This document shows positions 16,891-25,886 of a DNA stretch of 64,000 nucleotides, in pieces (position 1 is the stretch's first letter; each line of letters begins with the position of its first letter). Location: assembly GCA_963771735.1 (NCBI GenBank), contig CAVYUN010000001.1:620001-684000 (forward strand). Direction: 5' to 3'. The DNA comes from 66-474 sp963771735. Its GTDB lineage: Bacteria; Pseudomonadota; Gammaproteobacteria; Xanthomonadales; Rhodanobacteraceae. Position numbers and translations under genes: made by a program. A model generated the notes under the pieces. It saw only the letters and a list, made by a program, of their open reading frames with translations. It searched no databases and was not told the origin of the DNA.

Positions 16891-19127
16891 CCGGCGTGGA
16901 CGATGCCGGCCGCCGGCGCTTCCTCAAGGTGTTCGGCACCGCGACCGGCGCTTTGGTGGTCGGGATGCCCGCCTTTGCGTGGACGCCGGATGCATTGCTG
17001 GGCCAGCGCCTCCTCGAATTGAATCCGTACGTGCGCATCGAACCCGACGGCACCACCGTGATCGGCGCGCGCGACCCCGAAGTCGGCCAAGGCATTCGCA
17101 CCGCGGAAGCGCGCATCCTCGCCGAGGAACTGGACGCCGACTGGACCAGGGTGATCGTCGAGCCACTGGATCTCGGTGTCGCTGCCGTCGACGGCGAACC
17201 ACACTGGACCTACGGTCACCAGATGGCTGCGGGTAGCACCAGCGTGCCGGCTGCCTGGAATGATTTGCGCACGGTCGGCGCGGCCGCGCGCGAACTGCTG
17301 CTGCGCGCCGCCGCCACGCGCTGGAACACGGCCGCGGCCAGCCTGCGTGCCGAACGCGGCGTGGTGATCGCTGCCGACGGCCGCAGGCTGGGCTTCGGCG
17401 AACTGGCAGAAGCCGCGTCCAGACTGAAGCCGGCCACGATGCCACCCAAGCCGAAAATCGCCTCGCAATACACCCTGATCGGCCAGGATGCCGGGGACGT
17501 GGATGCCAAGGACATCGTCACCGGTCGCCAGCGATTCTCGATCGATGAATGGTTCGGCGACGTGCTGGTGGCGGTGCTGGTGCGTTGTCCGTATCCGGGC
17601 GGCAAGCTCGCGCACCTGGACGACCGTGCGGCGCTGAAATTGAAAGGCGTCGAGAAGGTGATGACGATTCCTCCCCCCGATCCCGCGCACGCACTCGGCA
17701 CGCAGCAACTGGCGACGGGTGTCGCGGTTTTGGCGAAAGATACCTGGACGGCACTGCAAGCCGCGGCAAAGCTGGAAGTTCGCTGGACGCAGGGTGCACA
17801 CGCGGCGCAGGACGACGAGGCGCTCGCCGCGACCGCTTCCACGACGCTCGCCGGCGACCCGACCAAGGCGGTGCGCACGGACGGCGATTTCGACGACACC
17901 GCCAAACACGCGCCGCGTCGTTTCAGTGCCGAATACCACTGCGCCACCATCGCGCACACTGAACTGGAACCGCCGAACGCGCTGGTCAAGGTGGATAGCC
18001 AGCAAGCGCTGATCGTAGCGCCGCTGCAGAATCCACGCGCCACCTTCGACACCGTGCAGAGGCTGACCGGACTCGCAACGGACAGGATCGAAATCAAGCT
18101 GCCACGTGCCGGTGGCGGATTCGGCCGTTTCCTCGAATCCGACTATGTCGCCGAGGCCGTGATGCTGGCCAAGACCGCGGGCAGGCCGATCAAGCTGATG
18201 TGGACACGCGCGGATGCGTTCGCCAACGATACCTACCGGCCTTTCTCCGTGCACAAACTGGAGGCCTGCGCCGACCGCAAGCACACGTTGACCGGATGGA
18301 GGCACCGCATCGCCAGTACTTCGCGCCTGGCCGGACGCGAACCACGCGAACGCTGGTGGTTGTCCGAAATGCATCCGGACGACTTGCCCGCCGGCCTGAT
18401 CGACAACCTGCAATACGCCTGGTACTCGCTGGACTCGGCGTTGCCCCGCGGCAGTTATCGCGCCAGCTCGCACGCGGTGAATGCGTTCGCGACGGAATGT
18501 TTCATCGATGAGGTCGCCCACGGTCTGAAGCAGGACGCATTGAAATTCCGGCTGGCGCTGCTGGGCGAACCACGCAAGCTTTCCTATCGCGGGCACGGCG
18601 GCCCGGTACTGGACACCGGACGACTGAAATGGGTGTTGCAACTTGCGGCCGATGCCATCGGCTGGAGCAAACCGCATACGCACGGCCATGGCTTCGGTCT
18701 CGCCTGCCATTTCACCTTCGGCGGCTACGTCGCGCATGCGGTCGAAATATCCATGCAGGGCCGGCGGCTGCTGATCCACAACGTGGCATGCGCCGCCGAT
18801 CTTGGACGCGTGGTGAATCCGCTCGGCGCGCGCGCGGCGCTGGTCGGTGCGACCCTTGACGCTTTTTCCACGGCATTGCGCCAGCGCATCACCGTGAAGG
18901 ACGACCGCATCGTGCAGCGCGGCTTCAAGGATTATCCGCTGGCGACCATGGCGCAGATGCCGCATGAGGTGCAGGTGATCCTGGTGCCGTCCGACGCGGA
19001 CCCGACCGGCGCCTTCGACATGGGGTTCCCGTCGGCGGCACCGGCACTCGCCAACGCGATCTTCGCCGGCACGACCGTGCGCGTGCACCGGATGCCGATC
19101 TGGCCGGAGCTGATGCGTCTGCTCTAG
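16887..19127 (+). CDS. Molybdopterin-binding subunit of an IorAB-like hydroxylase (Tat exported)
   Basis: 746 residues of the xanthine dehydrogenase large-subunit family, closest to isoquinoline oxidoreductase beta (IorB) and periplasmic aldehyde dehydrogenases. The N-terminus has a twin-arginine signal (RRRFLKVFG, residues 9-17), so the folded complex is probably exported. Family features include PRAGGGFGR and the LPRGSYR loop near the molybdenum centre. It would oxidise an aldehyde or N-heterocycle with water as oxygen donor; the substrate cannot be read from sequence. The start overlaps the small subunit's stop. No molybdenum cofactor cytosine transferase or cytochrome partner is adjacent. 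Confidence 0.88.
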   Translation: MTGVDDAGRRRFLKVFGTATGALVVGMPAFAWTPDALLGQRLLELNPYVRIEPDGTTVIGARDPEVGQGIRTAEARILAEELDADWTRVIVEPLDLGVAAVDGEPHWTYGHQMAAGSTSVPAAWNDLRTVGAAARELLLRAAATRWNTAAASLRAERGVVIAADGRRLGFGELAEAASRLKPATMPPKPKIASQYTLIGQDAGDVDAKDIVTGRQRFSIDEWFGDVLVAVLVRCPYPGGKLAHLDDRAALKLKGVEKVMTIPPPDPAHALGTQQLATGVAVLAKDTWTALQAAAKLEVRWTQGAHAAQDDEALAATASTTLAGDPTKAVRTDGDFDDTAKHAPRRFSAEYHCATIAHTELEPPNALVKVDSQQALIVAPLQNPRATFDTVQRLTGLATDRIEIKLPRAGGGFGRFLESDYVAEAVMLAKTAGRPIKLMWTRADAFANDTYRPFSVHKLEACADRKHTLTGWRHRIASTSRLAGREPRERWWLSEMHPDDLPAGLIDNLQYAWYSLDSALPRGSYRASSHAVNAFATECFIDEVAHGLKQDALKFRLALLGEPRKLSYRGHGGPVLDTGRLKWVLQLAADAIGWSKPHTHGHGFGLACHFTFGGYVAHAVEISMQGRRLLIHNVACAADLGRVVNPLGARAALVGATLDAFSTALRQRITVKDDRIVQRGFKDYPLATMAQMPHEVQVILVPSDADPTGAFDMGFPSAAPALANAIFAGTTVRVHRMPIWPELMRLL

Positions 19128-19160
19128 CGACTCGTGCCATACGGTGCGGACGCAGCCGGC

Positions 19161-20072
19161 TCAACCCGTGAAGCCACGCAATATGCGGAATGCCCCTCCG
19201 GCATCGATCTCCCCGATCGCAAGCAGGCGCCCGGTCGGTGCACGTGCCCGGTAACGTCCCGGAACCGCGGCAACACGCAAAGTGCGGCCATGTGCTACAT
19301 TGTCGGCGGCGTGCTCGTCCAAGTGCAGGACCGGCCAGTCGGCCAGTCCCGCCTCGATCGGCAAAAGGCATGCGTGCAAGGCTGCGTCTTCGCCTTGCCC
19401 GCGCAAGTCGCCGAGCTCATCGAGCGTGAACATGCGTGGCTCGCGGAATGGCTCGACCCACAGTCTGCGCAACGCCGTCAGGTGCGCACCGCAACCGAGC
19501 CTCTCGCCCAGGTCGCGTACCAGGCTGCGCACATAGGTGCCCGAGCCGCATTCGACATGCAGGCGCAGGGTGTCGTCGTCGTGTTCCAACAGCTCGAAAC
19601 GGAACACGTCGACCTCGCGTGGTGGCGCCTCGACCACCTCGCCGCGGCGGGCGCGTTTGTACAACGGCACGCCTTGCTGCTTGAGCGCCGAATACACCGG
19701 CGGAATCTGGGTGATGCGGCCGGTGAGCGTGGCCAGCGCGTCTCGGATCGCGTTTTCGTCCAGGGCAGGGACCGGACGCTCGACCAGCACGCTTCCTTCG
19801 CTGTCACAAGTGTCGGTCGTCGCGCCCAGCCGGCATTCGGCGGCGTAGGCCTTGCGCGCGCCGAGCAGGTAACCCGCGATCTTGGTGGCCTCGCCAAAAC
19901 AGACCGGCAGCAGCCCGGTCGCGAGCGGGTCGAGGCTGCCCGTATGCCCGGCCTTGGACGCACCGAAAAGGCGTTTCGCTCGCTGCAACGCACCATTTGA
20001 GCTGATGCCCGCGGGCTTGTCGAGCAGCAGAATGCCGCTTGGAGGATCAGGAACGCTTGCATCGACTTGCAT
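19161..20072 (-). CDS. truB: tRNA pseudouridine(55) synthase TruB
   Basis: 303 residues. TruB makes pseudouridine 55 in the T-loop of tRNAs and has an RNA chaperone role. The catalytic motif GSLDPLATG is present (Asp48), with LLDKPAG, the VYSALKQ segment and the GSGTYVRSL motif following. The start was put at the ATG at 20072 (MQVDAS), with a TTG one codon upstream as the alternative. It lies 24 bases after rbfA at the end of the tRNA-fMet-rimP-nusA-infB-rbfA-truB unit, the conserved gammaproteobacterial order. rpsO, the usual next gene, is not found; an unrelated gene runs convergently instead. Confidence 0.95.
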   Translation of the reverse strand: MQVDASVPDPPSGILLLDKPAGISSNGALQRAKRLFGASKAGHTGSLDPLATGLLPVCFGEATKIAGYLLGARKAYAAECRLGATTDTCDSEGSVLVERPVPALDENAIRDALATLTGRITQIPPVYSALKQQGVPLYKRARRGEVVEAPPREVDVFRFELLEHDDDTLRLHVECGSGTYVRSLVRDLGERLGCGAHLTALRRLWVEPFREPRMFTLDELGDLRGQGEDAALHACLLPIEAGLADWPVLHLDEHAADNVAHGRTLRVAAVPGRYRARAPTGRLLAIGEIDAGGAFRILRGFTG

Positions 20073-20096
20073 CAAGGCATCCCGTGCGTTCCGCGT

Positions 20097-20462
20097 TCAG
20101 GACTCTCCGCGTTCCGCATCCGATTCGCGCTTCAGCAAGGCATCGATGCGCTCGCCCTTATCCACGGACTCGTCGTACTTGAAACGCAATTCAGGCACAC
20201 GCCGCATGCGCATTCGCTGCGCGAGCTGGTGCCGGAATTCCTTGGCGAGCAACTTCAGCGCGTGCACGACTTCAGCCGAGCGTTCCGGCTGCAGCCCGGT
20301 GACCCAGACCGTGGCGACATCCAGCTCGCGGCTGACTTCCACGTCCACCACGCTGGCCTGTGGCAGTGCGTGATCGCGTACGGCAGCGTGCACCAGCGTA
20401 CCGATCTCGCGGCGGAGTTCGGCGTTGACGCGGTCGGTGCGATGGAAGGAACGATGGTGCAT
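20097..20462 (-). CDS. rbfA: 30S ribosome-binding factor RbfA
   Basis: 121 residues from the ATG at 20462 (MHHRSFHRTDRV), which matches the normal RbfA N-terminus. RbfA is a KH-fold assembly factor that binds 30S precursors and helps 16S rRNA 5'-end maturation. Recognisable parts are RVNAELRREIGTLV, the VSRELDVATVWVT strand and LRFKYDESVDKGERIDALL. It follows infB after a 129-base gap and precedes truB closely. Confidence 0.93.
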   Translation of the reverse strand: MHHRSFHRTDRVNAELRREIGTLVHAAVRDHALPQASVVDVEVSRELDVATVWVTGLQPERSAEVVHALKLLAKEFRHQLAQRMRMRRVPELRFKYDESVDKGERIDALLKRESDAERGES

Positions 20463-20591
20463 GGCGGTTTTCGAAGACCTGGTCGAGTGCGCAGATGGCT
20501 GGCTGATGGGCTTGGGATCGGGGTCCGGCAACGGGCACCACGCTAAAACTACCTCAACTCCGAGCCCACGTACCCGCCCCCATCCTTCGCA

Positions 20592-23186
20592 TCACAACGT
20601 CCTCGCCACTTCGATGCGCTCGAAGCACTCGATACGATCGCCCGGCTTGATGTCGTTGTATTGCTTGACGCCGATGCCGCACTCGCTGCCGCTCTTCACC
20701 TCGTCCACGTTTTCCTTGTAGTGGCGCAGCGATTCGAGTTCGCCTTCGAAGATCACGATGTCGTCGCGCAACACCCGAATGGGCTTGCTGCGCTTGACCG
20801 AACCTTCGACCACGCGGCAACCCGCGATCGCGCCGAACTTGGACGAACGGAATACGTCGCGCACCTCGGCGATGCCGATGATCTCCTCGCGCACCTCGGT
20901 GCCCATCAGGCCGGACGCGGCCTGCTTCACCTGGTCGATGACATCGTAGATGATCGAGAAATAGCGCAGGTCCACGCCGTTCTGTTCGATCACCCTGCGC
21001 GCCGAGGCATCCGCGCGCACGTTGAAGCCGATCACCAGCGCCTTCGACGCCGACGCCAGCGTGGCGTCGGATTCGGTGATGCCGCCGACACCCGATGCGA
21101 TCACGTTGACCTTGACCAGCTCGTTGCTGATCGCGCTGAGCGATTCACGCAAGGCTTCCGCCGAACCCTGCACGTCGGCCTTGATCAGGATGTTGAGCGT
21201 TTGCTGGCCTTCACCCTTGCCCATCTGCGCCATCACGTCTTCGAGAGTGTTGGTACGCGTGACCAACCGCTTCTCGCGCCGCTTCTCCTCGCGTTCGGAT
21301 ACCACGTTCCTGGCCAAGCGCTCGTCGGCCACCACCACGAACTCGTCGCCCGCTTCCGGCACGCCGGAAAGGCCGAGCATCTGCACGGGGATCGACGGAC
21401 CGGCGCTTTCCACCTGCGTGCCGACCTCGTCGAACAGTGCGCGCACGCGACCATATTCGATGCCGCACACCACGTAATCGCCACGCTTCAACTGGCCCTG
21501 CTGGACCAGCACGGTCGCGACCGGACCGCGGCCCTTGTCGAGGCTGGACTCGATCACCACGCCCGCGGCACGACCCGTCGGCGCGGCCTTCAGCTCCATC
21601 ACTTCGGCCTGCAGGCTGATCGCATCCAGCAATTCGTCCACGCCTGCGCCGGTCTTGGCCGACACCGGCACGAACTGGGTATCGCCGCCCCAATCCTCGG
21701 GGATCACTTCGTGCTGGGCCAGCCCCTGCCGCACGTTGTCCGGATTGGCTTCCGGCTTGTCCATCTTGTTGACCGCCACGATCAGCGGCACCTTCGCGGC
21801 GCGCGCGTGCTGGACCGCCTCGATCGTCTGCGGCATCACGCCATCGTCGGCCGCGACCACCAGCACCACGATGTCGGTGGACTGGGCGCCGCGTGCGCGC
21901 ATCGAGGTGAAGGCGGCATGGCCGGGTGTGTCGAGAAACGTGATCACGCCCTTGGTCGTTTCCACGTGATACGCGCCGATGTGCTGGGTGATGCCGCCAG
22001 CCTCGCCCGCCGCGACCTTGGTGGTGCGGATGTAATCGAGCAGCGAGGTCTTGCCGTGGTCGACATGGCCCATGATGGTGACCACGGGCGGACGCGATGC
22101 CTTGTCGCCATCGCCCGAATCGGTGATGACGTGCGCGGCGAGTTGGGTTTCGGCCGTGCTCTCCTGCGCCTCGACCGCCTTGTGGCCGAGTTCCTCGACC
22201 ACCAGCGCCGCGGTGTCGTGGTCGATGGCCTGGTTGATGGTCACCATCGTGCCCATCTTGAACAGCGCCTTGACCACTTCGGCGCCCTTGACCGCCATCT
22301 TCTGCGCCAGATCGGACACCACGATGGTTTCGCCGATCGCGATTTCGCGCATGACCGGCGCAGTCGGCCTGGAGAAGCCGTGCTGACCGGTGATGTCGGA
22401 CAGGTCGACCTTGGGCCTGGAACGCTTGCGCGTGGAACGGCGCGCGCGCTCGGCATCGGTCAGATGCAGTTCGCCGCCCGTGTAGCGTGCGCCACCTTCT
22501 TCCTCCTCGGCGTCGCGCATGCGGTGTGAACCGCGCGAACGCTTCGACTTGTGGCCTGCGACCTCCTTTTCGCGCGGAGCCTTCGGCGCTTCATGCCGAC
22601 GCGTACGCGCGGCTGCCGCATCTGCAGATTCGGCTTCGGCGCCGCCCCCGGCGGCGAGCGTGACTGCCGCCTCGGCTTCCGCTTTGGCACGTTCTTCCTC
22701 GGCACGCTTGCGCTCGACCTCGGCGGCCTCGAACTTGGCCTGCTCTTCCTTGCGGCGGCGGTCCTGCTCGGCCAGATCGGCCAGCTCGCGTTCGTGCTGC
22801 TCGCGCGATTCCTGCAGCTTTCGCAGCGCTTCCTCGCGCTCGCCATCGACCCCGGCCTCGGGTTCCATCGCGGCACGCTTGACATAGGTCCGGCGTGCGC
22901 GCACTTCGACGTTGACGGTCTTGGCGCTGGCACCACGACCGCCCGCCACGGTGATCTCGCTGACCTTGCGGCGCTTCAGGGTGATCTGCTTGGGCGTGGC
23001 AGCCGCAGCGGAAGCCTGTTTGCCGTGATTGCGGCGCAGGAAATCGAGCAGCTTGGTCTTTTCGCGATTGCTGATGACCTGGTCGGGGCCTTCGAATTGC
23101 ATGCCGGCCTCGGCAAGCTGCGCCAGCAGCTTGTCCTCGGGCGTGCCCACCATGCCTGCCAGTTGCCTGATTGTTATATCCGACAT
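20592..23186 (-). CDS. infB: Translation initiation factor IF-2
   Basis: 864 residues. IF-2 brings fMet-tRNA to the 30S subunit and promotes subunit joining with GTP. The N-terminus has the IF2_N motif (MSDITIRQLAGMVGTPEDKLL) region, then a long charged helical linker rich in Glu/Arg/Ala. The G domain follows with GHVDHGKT (373-380), then domains II-IV. The start at 23186 has GAGAGG 9 bases upstream and matches the family N-terminus. The gap to nusA is 201 bases, long for this operon, and contains a dispersed repeat at 23243-23302. Confidence 0.97.
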   Translation of the reverse strand: MSDITIRQLAGMVGTPEDKLLAQLAEAGMQFEGPDQVISNREKTKLLDFLRRNHGKQASAAAATPKQITLKRRKVSEITVAGGRGASAKTVNVEVRARRTYVKRAAMEPEAGVDGEREEALRKLQESREQHERELADLAEQDRRRKEEQAKFEAAEVERKRAEEERAKAEAEAAVTLAAGGGAEAESADAAAARTRRHEAPKAPREKEVAGHKSKRSRGSHRMRDAEEEEGGARYTGGELHLTDAERARRSTRKRSRPKVDLSDITGQHGFSRPTAPVMREIAIGETIVVSDLAQKMAVKGAEVVKALFKMGTMVTINQAIDHDTAALVVEELGHKAVEAQESTAETQLAAHVITDSGDGDKASRPPVVTIMGHVDHGKTSLLDYIRTTKVAAGEAGGITQHIGAYHVETTKGVITFLDTPGHAAFTSMRARGAQSTDIVVLVVAADDGVMPQTIEAVQHARAAKVPLIVAVNKMDKPEANPDNVRQGLAQHEVIPEDWGGDTQFVPVSAKTGAGVDELLDAISLQAEVMELKAAPTGRAAGVVIESSLDKGRGPVATVLVQQGQLKRGDYVVCGIEYGRVRALFDEVGTQVESAGPSIPVQMLGLSGVPEAGDEFVVVADERLARNVVSEREEKRREKRLVTRTNTLEDVMAQMGKGEGQQTLNILIKADVQGSAEALRESLSAISNELVKVNVIASGVGGITESDATLASASKALVIGFNVRADASARRVIEQNGVDLRYFSIIYDVIDQVKQAASGLMGTEVREEIIGIAEVRDVFRSSKFGAIAGCRVVEGSVKRSKPIRVLRDDIVIFEGELESLRHYKENVDEVKSGSECGIGVKQYNDIKPGDRIECFERIEVARTL

Positions 23187-23242
23187 CGTGTCGTACCTCT
23201 CAAAGACGGCCAGCAAGGCTGCCATGCCCGGCAGCCTGTCCA

Positions 23243-23302
23243 CCAGCGGTGCCCGCCATGCTCGCGTACTGGCGTGCACGCTCCGCTGGCTGCGCTCCGG
23301 CG
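23243..23302 (+). repeat. Dispersed 60-bp repeat, copy A (nusA-infB spacer)
   Basis: Matches 59363-59422 at 50 of 60 positions by eye, same strand. It contains a short potential hairpin (GCGTAC-TGGCGT-GCACGC). Read in the frame starting at 23250 it gives ARHARVLACTLRWLRSG, against ARTARVLACTLRLLRSG in copy B, with most differences silent. It is antisense to the nusA-infB transcript. Confidence 0.6.
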
Positions 23303-23387
23303 TCTACCAGCCCGCTTTCGCGCGTGAAGTCCTGCTGGCCGCCCATTATCCGGGTCCGGCAAGCATTTCGCATTTGCCGGGACGTAT

Positions 23388-24896
23388 TCAACTCGCCTCT
23401 TGCTCCATCCGCGCCAGCATCGGCGCGCGCGCGGCCATGATCAATGCGCCCGCGCGCTCCTCGTCCATGCCCTCGATCTCGATCAGGTCGTCCACGGCCT
23501 GGTCGGCCAGATCGTCGGCCGTGACTACGCCGCGTTCCGCCAGGGCATAGGCGGTTTCCTCATCCATGCCTTCGACCTCCAGCAGGTCGTCCGCGGGCTT
23601 GTGCTCGTCGAGAACCTCTTCGACCGCCAACGCTTCGGTAAGCAATGCATCCTTGGCGCGCGAACGCAGTTCCTCGACGATGTCCTCGTCGAAGCCTTCC
23701 ACCGCCAGCAGTTCGCCGGTCGGAACGTAGGCGATTTCCTCGACCGTGGAAAAACCTTCCTGCACGAGGATGATGGCGATTTCCTGATCCACTTCCAGCT
23801 TGTCCATGAACAGTTGCCGCGCGGCTTCCTGTTCGGCTTCGCTCTTGGCCGCAACCTGGTCCTGGGTCATCACCTTGAGGTCCCAGCCGGTCAGCTTGCT
23901 GGCGAGGCGCACGTTCTGGCCGCCGCGGCCGATGGCCTGCGACAGCTTGTCCTCGGCCACCGCGATGTCCATCGAGTGCTTGTCCTCGTCGACGATGATC
24001 GACTGCACCTCGGCCGGCGCCATCGCGTTGATCACGAACTGCGCGGGCGCATCGTTCCACAGCACGATGTCGATGCGCTCGCCGTTGAGTTCATTCGACA
24101 CCGCCTGCACGCGCGAACCACGCATGCCGATGCAGGCGCCGATCGGATCGGTGCGCTTGTCGTGCGCCAGCACCGCGATCTTGGCGCGGTCGCCCGCATC
24201 GCGCGCGCAGGCGCGGATCTCGACGATGCCCTGCCCGACTTCCGGCACTTCCAGCTTGAACAGTTCCATCATGAATTCCGGCGCCGTGCGCGACACGAAC
24301 AGCTGCGGGCCGCGTTGTTCGGAACGCACTTCGTACAGGTAACCGCGCACGCGGTCGCCGACGCGCACTGCTTCACGCGGAATCGCCTTGTCGCGCGGGA
24401 TGAAAGCCTCGGCCTTGCCGCCGAGGTCGAGATAGATGTTGCCGCGCTCGACCCGCTTGGCCACGCCGTTGATCAGTTCGCCCACGCGATCCTTGTAGTC
24501 CTCGACCACCTGCGCGCGTTCGGCTTCGCGGATACGCTGCACGATCACCTGCTTGGCCGCCTGGGCGGTGATGCGTCCGAATTCGGGGTTCTCGATCTGC
24601 TGTTCGATGTATTCACCGACTTCGGCGCCCGGGCGTTCGTCGACGGCGTCCATCAGGCGCAATTGCCAGTCGGGCGATTCCATCTCGCCGTCGTCGGCGA
24701 TCACTTCCCAGCGGCGGAAGGTTTCGTAGTCGCCGGTATCCTGATCGATCGCCACGCGAATATCGGGCTCCTCGTCGGGATAACGTTTCTTGGCCGCTGT
24801 CGCCAGTGCCGCCTCGAGGGCCCCGAAAATCACGTCGCGCGGCACCGCCTTCTCGGCAGCCACGGTGTCCACGATCATCAACAAGTCGCGATTCAT
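23388..24896 (-). CDS. nusA: Transcription termination/antitermination factor NusA
   Basis: 502 residues with the NusA layout: N-terminal RNA polymerase-binding domain (1-125), S1 domain (about 135-200), two KH domains (about 230-345; GMRGSRVQAV and IGRGGQNVRLAS), and two acidic helix-hairpin-helix repeats at the C-terminus (VEGMDEETAYAL, IEGMDEERAGAL). The start at 24896 has GGAG 8 bases upstream. It lies 60 bases after rimP. NusA is known to influence transcription of its own operon, and a terminator hairpin sits just before rimP. Confidence 0.97.
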   Translation of the reverse strand: MNRDLLMIVDTVAAEKAVPRDVIFGALEAALATAAKKRYPDEEPDIRVAIDQDTGDYETFRRWEVIADDGEMESPDWQLRLMDAVDERPGAEVGEYIEQQIENPEFGRITAQAAKQVIVQRIREAERAQVVEDYKDRVGELINGVAKRVERGNIYLDLGGKAEAFIPRDKAIPREAVRVGDRVRGYLYEVRSEQRGPQLFVSRTAPEFMMELFKLEVPEVGQGIVEIRACARDAGDRAKIAVLAHDKRTDPIGACIGMRGSRVQAVSNELNGERIDIVLWNDAPAQFVINAMAPAEVQSIIVDEDKHSMDIAVAEDKLSQAIGRGGQNVRLASKLTGWDLKVMTQDQVAAKSEAEQEAARQLFMDKLEVDQEIAIILVQEGFSTVEEIAYVPTGELLAVEGFDEDIVEELRSRAKDALLTEALAVEEVLDEHKPADDLLEVEGMDEETAYALAERGVVTADDLADQAVDDLIEIEGMDEERAGALIMAARAPMLARMEQEAS

Positions 24897-24956
24897 CTCT
24901 CGATCTCCATCTGGCACGCATCTCGATGCGTGCCGCGTAACTGGCCTTGCGGCCTT

Positions 24957-25505
24957 TCAGTGCCCGCGCTTGCGGGAGTTTCCCTGCGGTTTGTTCGCCT
25001 TGCCTGGTTTCGGCTTGGGCGTGTAACCCAGCGCATCCCAATCCGGCACCAGATGCGCACTTTCGATTTCGTCTTGCGCGATTTCCATGCGCGCGCCGTC
25101 CACATCCATGCCGATCGTTTCGCCAACCACTGCCGCGATCCTGCCACGCAGGCGCCGGCGCCCATCGCGCGGCAACTTCAACGTCACCTTCGCCTCGGCG
25201 CCGATGAAGCGCGCGAACTGCGCGGCATTGAACAGCGGCCGCTCGATGCCGGGCGATGAAACTTCCAGCACGTAGTGCCCGGGAATCGGATCGTCCACGT
25301 CCAGCAACGCGGAAATCTCGCGGCTGGCCACCTCGCAATCGTCCACGCTTACGGTTTTCGACGTGTCGCCCGCATCGGCCAGCGTGTCGATGTACACACG
25401 CAGCAGGCCACCGCCGTGACCGGCGTTCCATTCCACGCCCAGGCATTCCAGCCCCAATTCGGCAAGGGCCGGCGCCACGCGTGCCACGATTGTCTCGATC
25501 TCCAT
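24957..25505 (-). CDS. rimP: Ribosome maturation factor RimP
   Basis: 182 residues, slightly longer than the E. coli protein because of a basic C-terminal tail (KPKPGKANKPQGNSRKRGH). RimP binds the free 30S subunit and helps assembly. Visible family segments: LECLGVEWN, the LRVYID strand, VDDCEVASREISALLDV and YVLEVSSPGIERPL. The ATG at 25505 begins 22 bases after a terminator-like hairpin that follows tRNA-fMet, so read-through or a promoter inside that stretch must supply the operon. Confidence 0.95.
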   Translation of the reverse strand: MEIETIVARVAPALAELGLECLGVEWNAGHGGGLLRVYIDTLADAGDTSKTVSVDDCEVASREISALLDVDDPIPGHYVLEVSSPGIERPLFNAAQFARFIGAEAKVTLKLPRDGRRRLRGRIAAVVGETIGMDVDGARMEIAQDEIESAHLVPDWDALGYTPKPKPGKANKPQGNSRKRGH

Positions 25506-25526
25506 GACGATCCATGAACTCAAGAA

Positions 25527-25551
25527 ACAAAAAATGGGCACAAGGCCCATT
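25527..25551 (-). terminator. Intrinsic terminator/attenuator between tRNA-fMet and rimP
   Basis: On the minus strand AATGGGC, a 5-base loop, GCCCATT and then a T-run (25527-25532) make a standard rho-independent terminator. It lies downstream of the initiator tRNA and 22 bases upstream of the rimP start, where it could release the tRNA precursor and throttle read-through into rimP-nusA-infB. Confidence 0.75.
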
Positions 25552-25637
25552 CCTTAAAGTTCGCCGTTTTAGCTTCCAGTAGTCGGCGTTCCGCTTCCTG
25601 CGGACCGGAAATCCAAGGTGACTTCCCGGACAAGGCC

Positions 25638-25714
25638 TGGTAGCGGGGGCAGGATTTGAACCTGCGACCTTCGGGTTATGAGCCCGACGAGCTGCCAGAC
25701 TGCTCCACCCCGCA
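25638..25714 (-). tRNA. Initiator tRNA-fMet (CAT)
   Basis: 77 bases including an encoded CCA end. The anticodon loop CTCATAA gives CAT. Initiator features are present: three G-C pairs in the anticodon stem (GGG/CCC) and no Watson-Crick pair at 1:72, here T1 facing T72 where E. coli has C1 facing A72. The D-loop GTCTGGCAGC and the T-arm GGTTCAAATCC are normal. It stands upstream of rimP-nusA-infB as metY does in E. coli, and has its own good promoter. Confidence 0.95.
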
Positions 25715-25727
25715 ACAGGGAACGCCC

Positions 25728-25756
25728 ATTATGGCGACAACGGCCGTTTTTTGCAA
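25728..25756 (-). promoter_or_regulatory. Sigma-70-type promoter of the initiator tRNA
   Basis: On the minus strand a TTGCAA -35 box (25751-25756) and a CATAAT -10 box (25728-25733) are separated by exactly 17 bases. The tRNA begins 13 bases past the -10 box. This is the best-formed promoter noticed in the window. Confidence 0.7.
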
Positions 25757-25886
25757 CTGCCGAGACTCGAACAGAGTGCCGATTCTCGTCGCAACAAACG
25801 GATTCATCGCAACTTTTTGCGCAGCCGCGCACGCCGGAGACAGCTCGTGGCGTCTGAGCCAACCGCTCTGGAGTCCTCCCGCCTCG

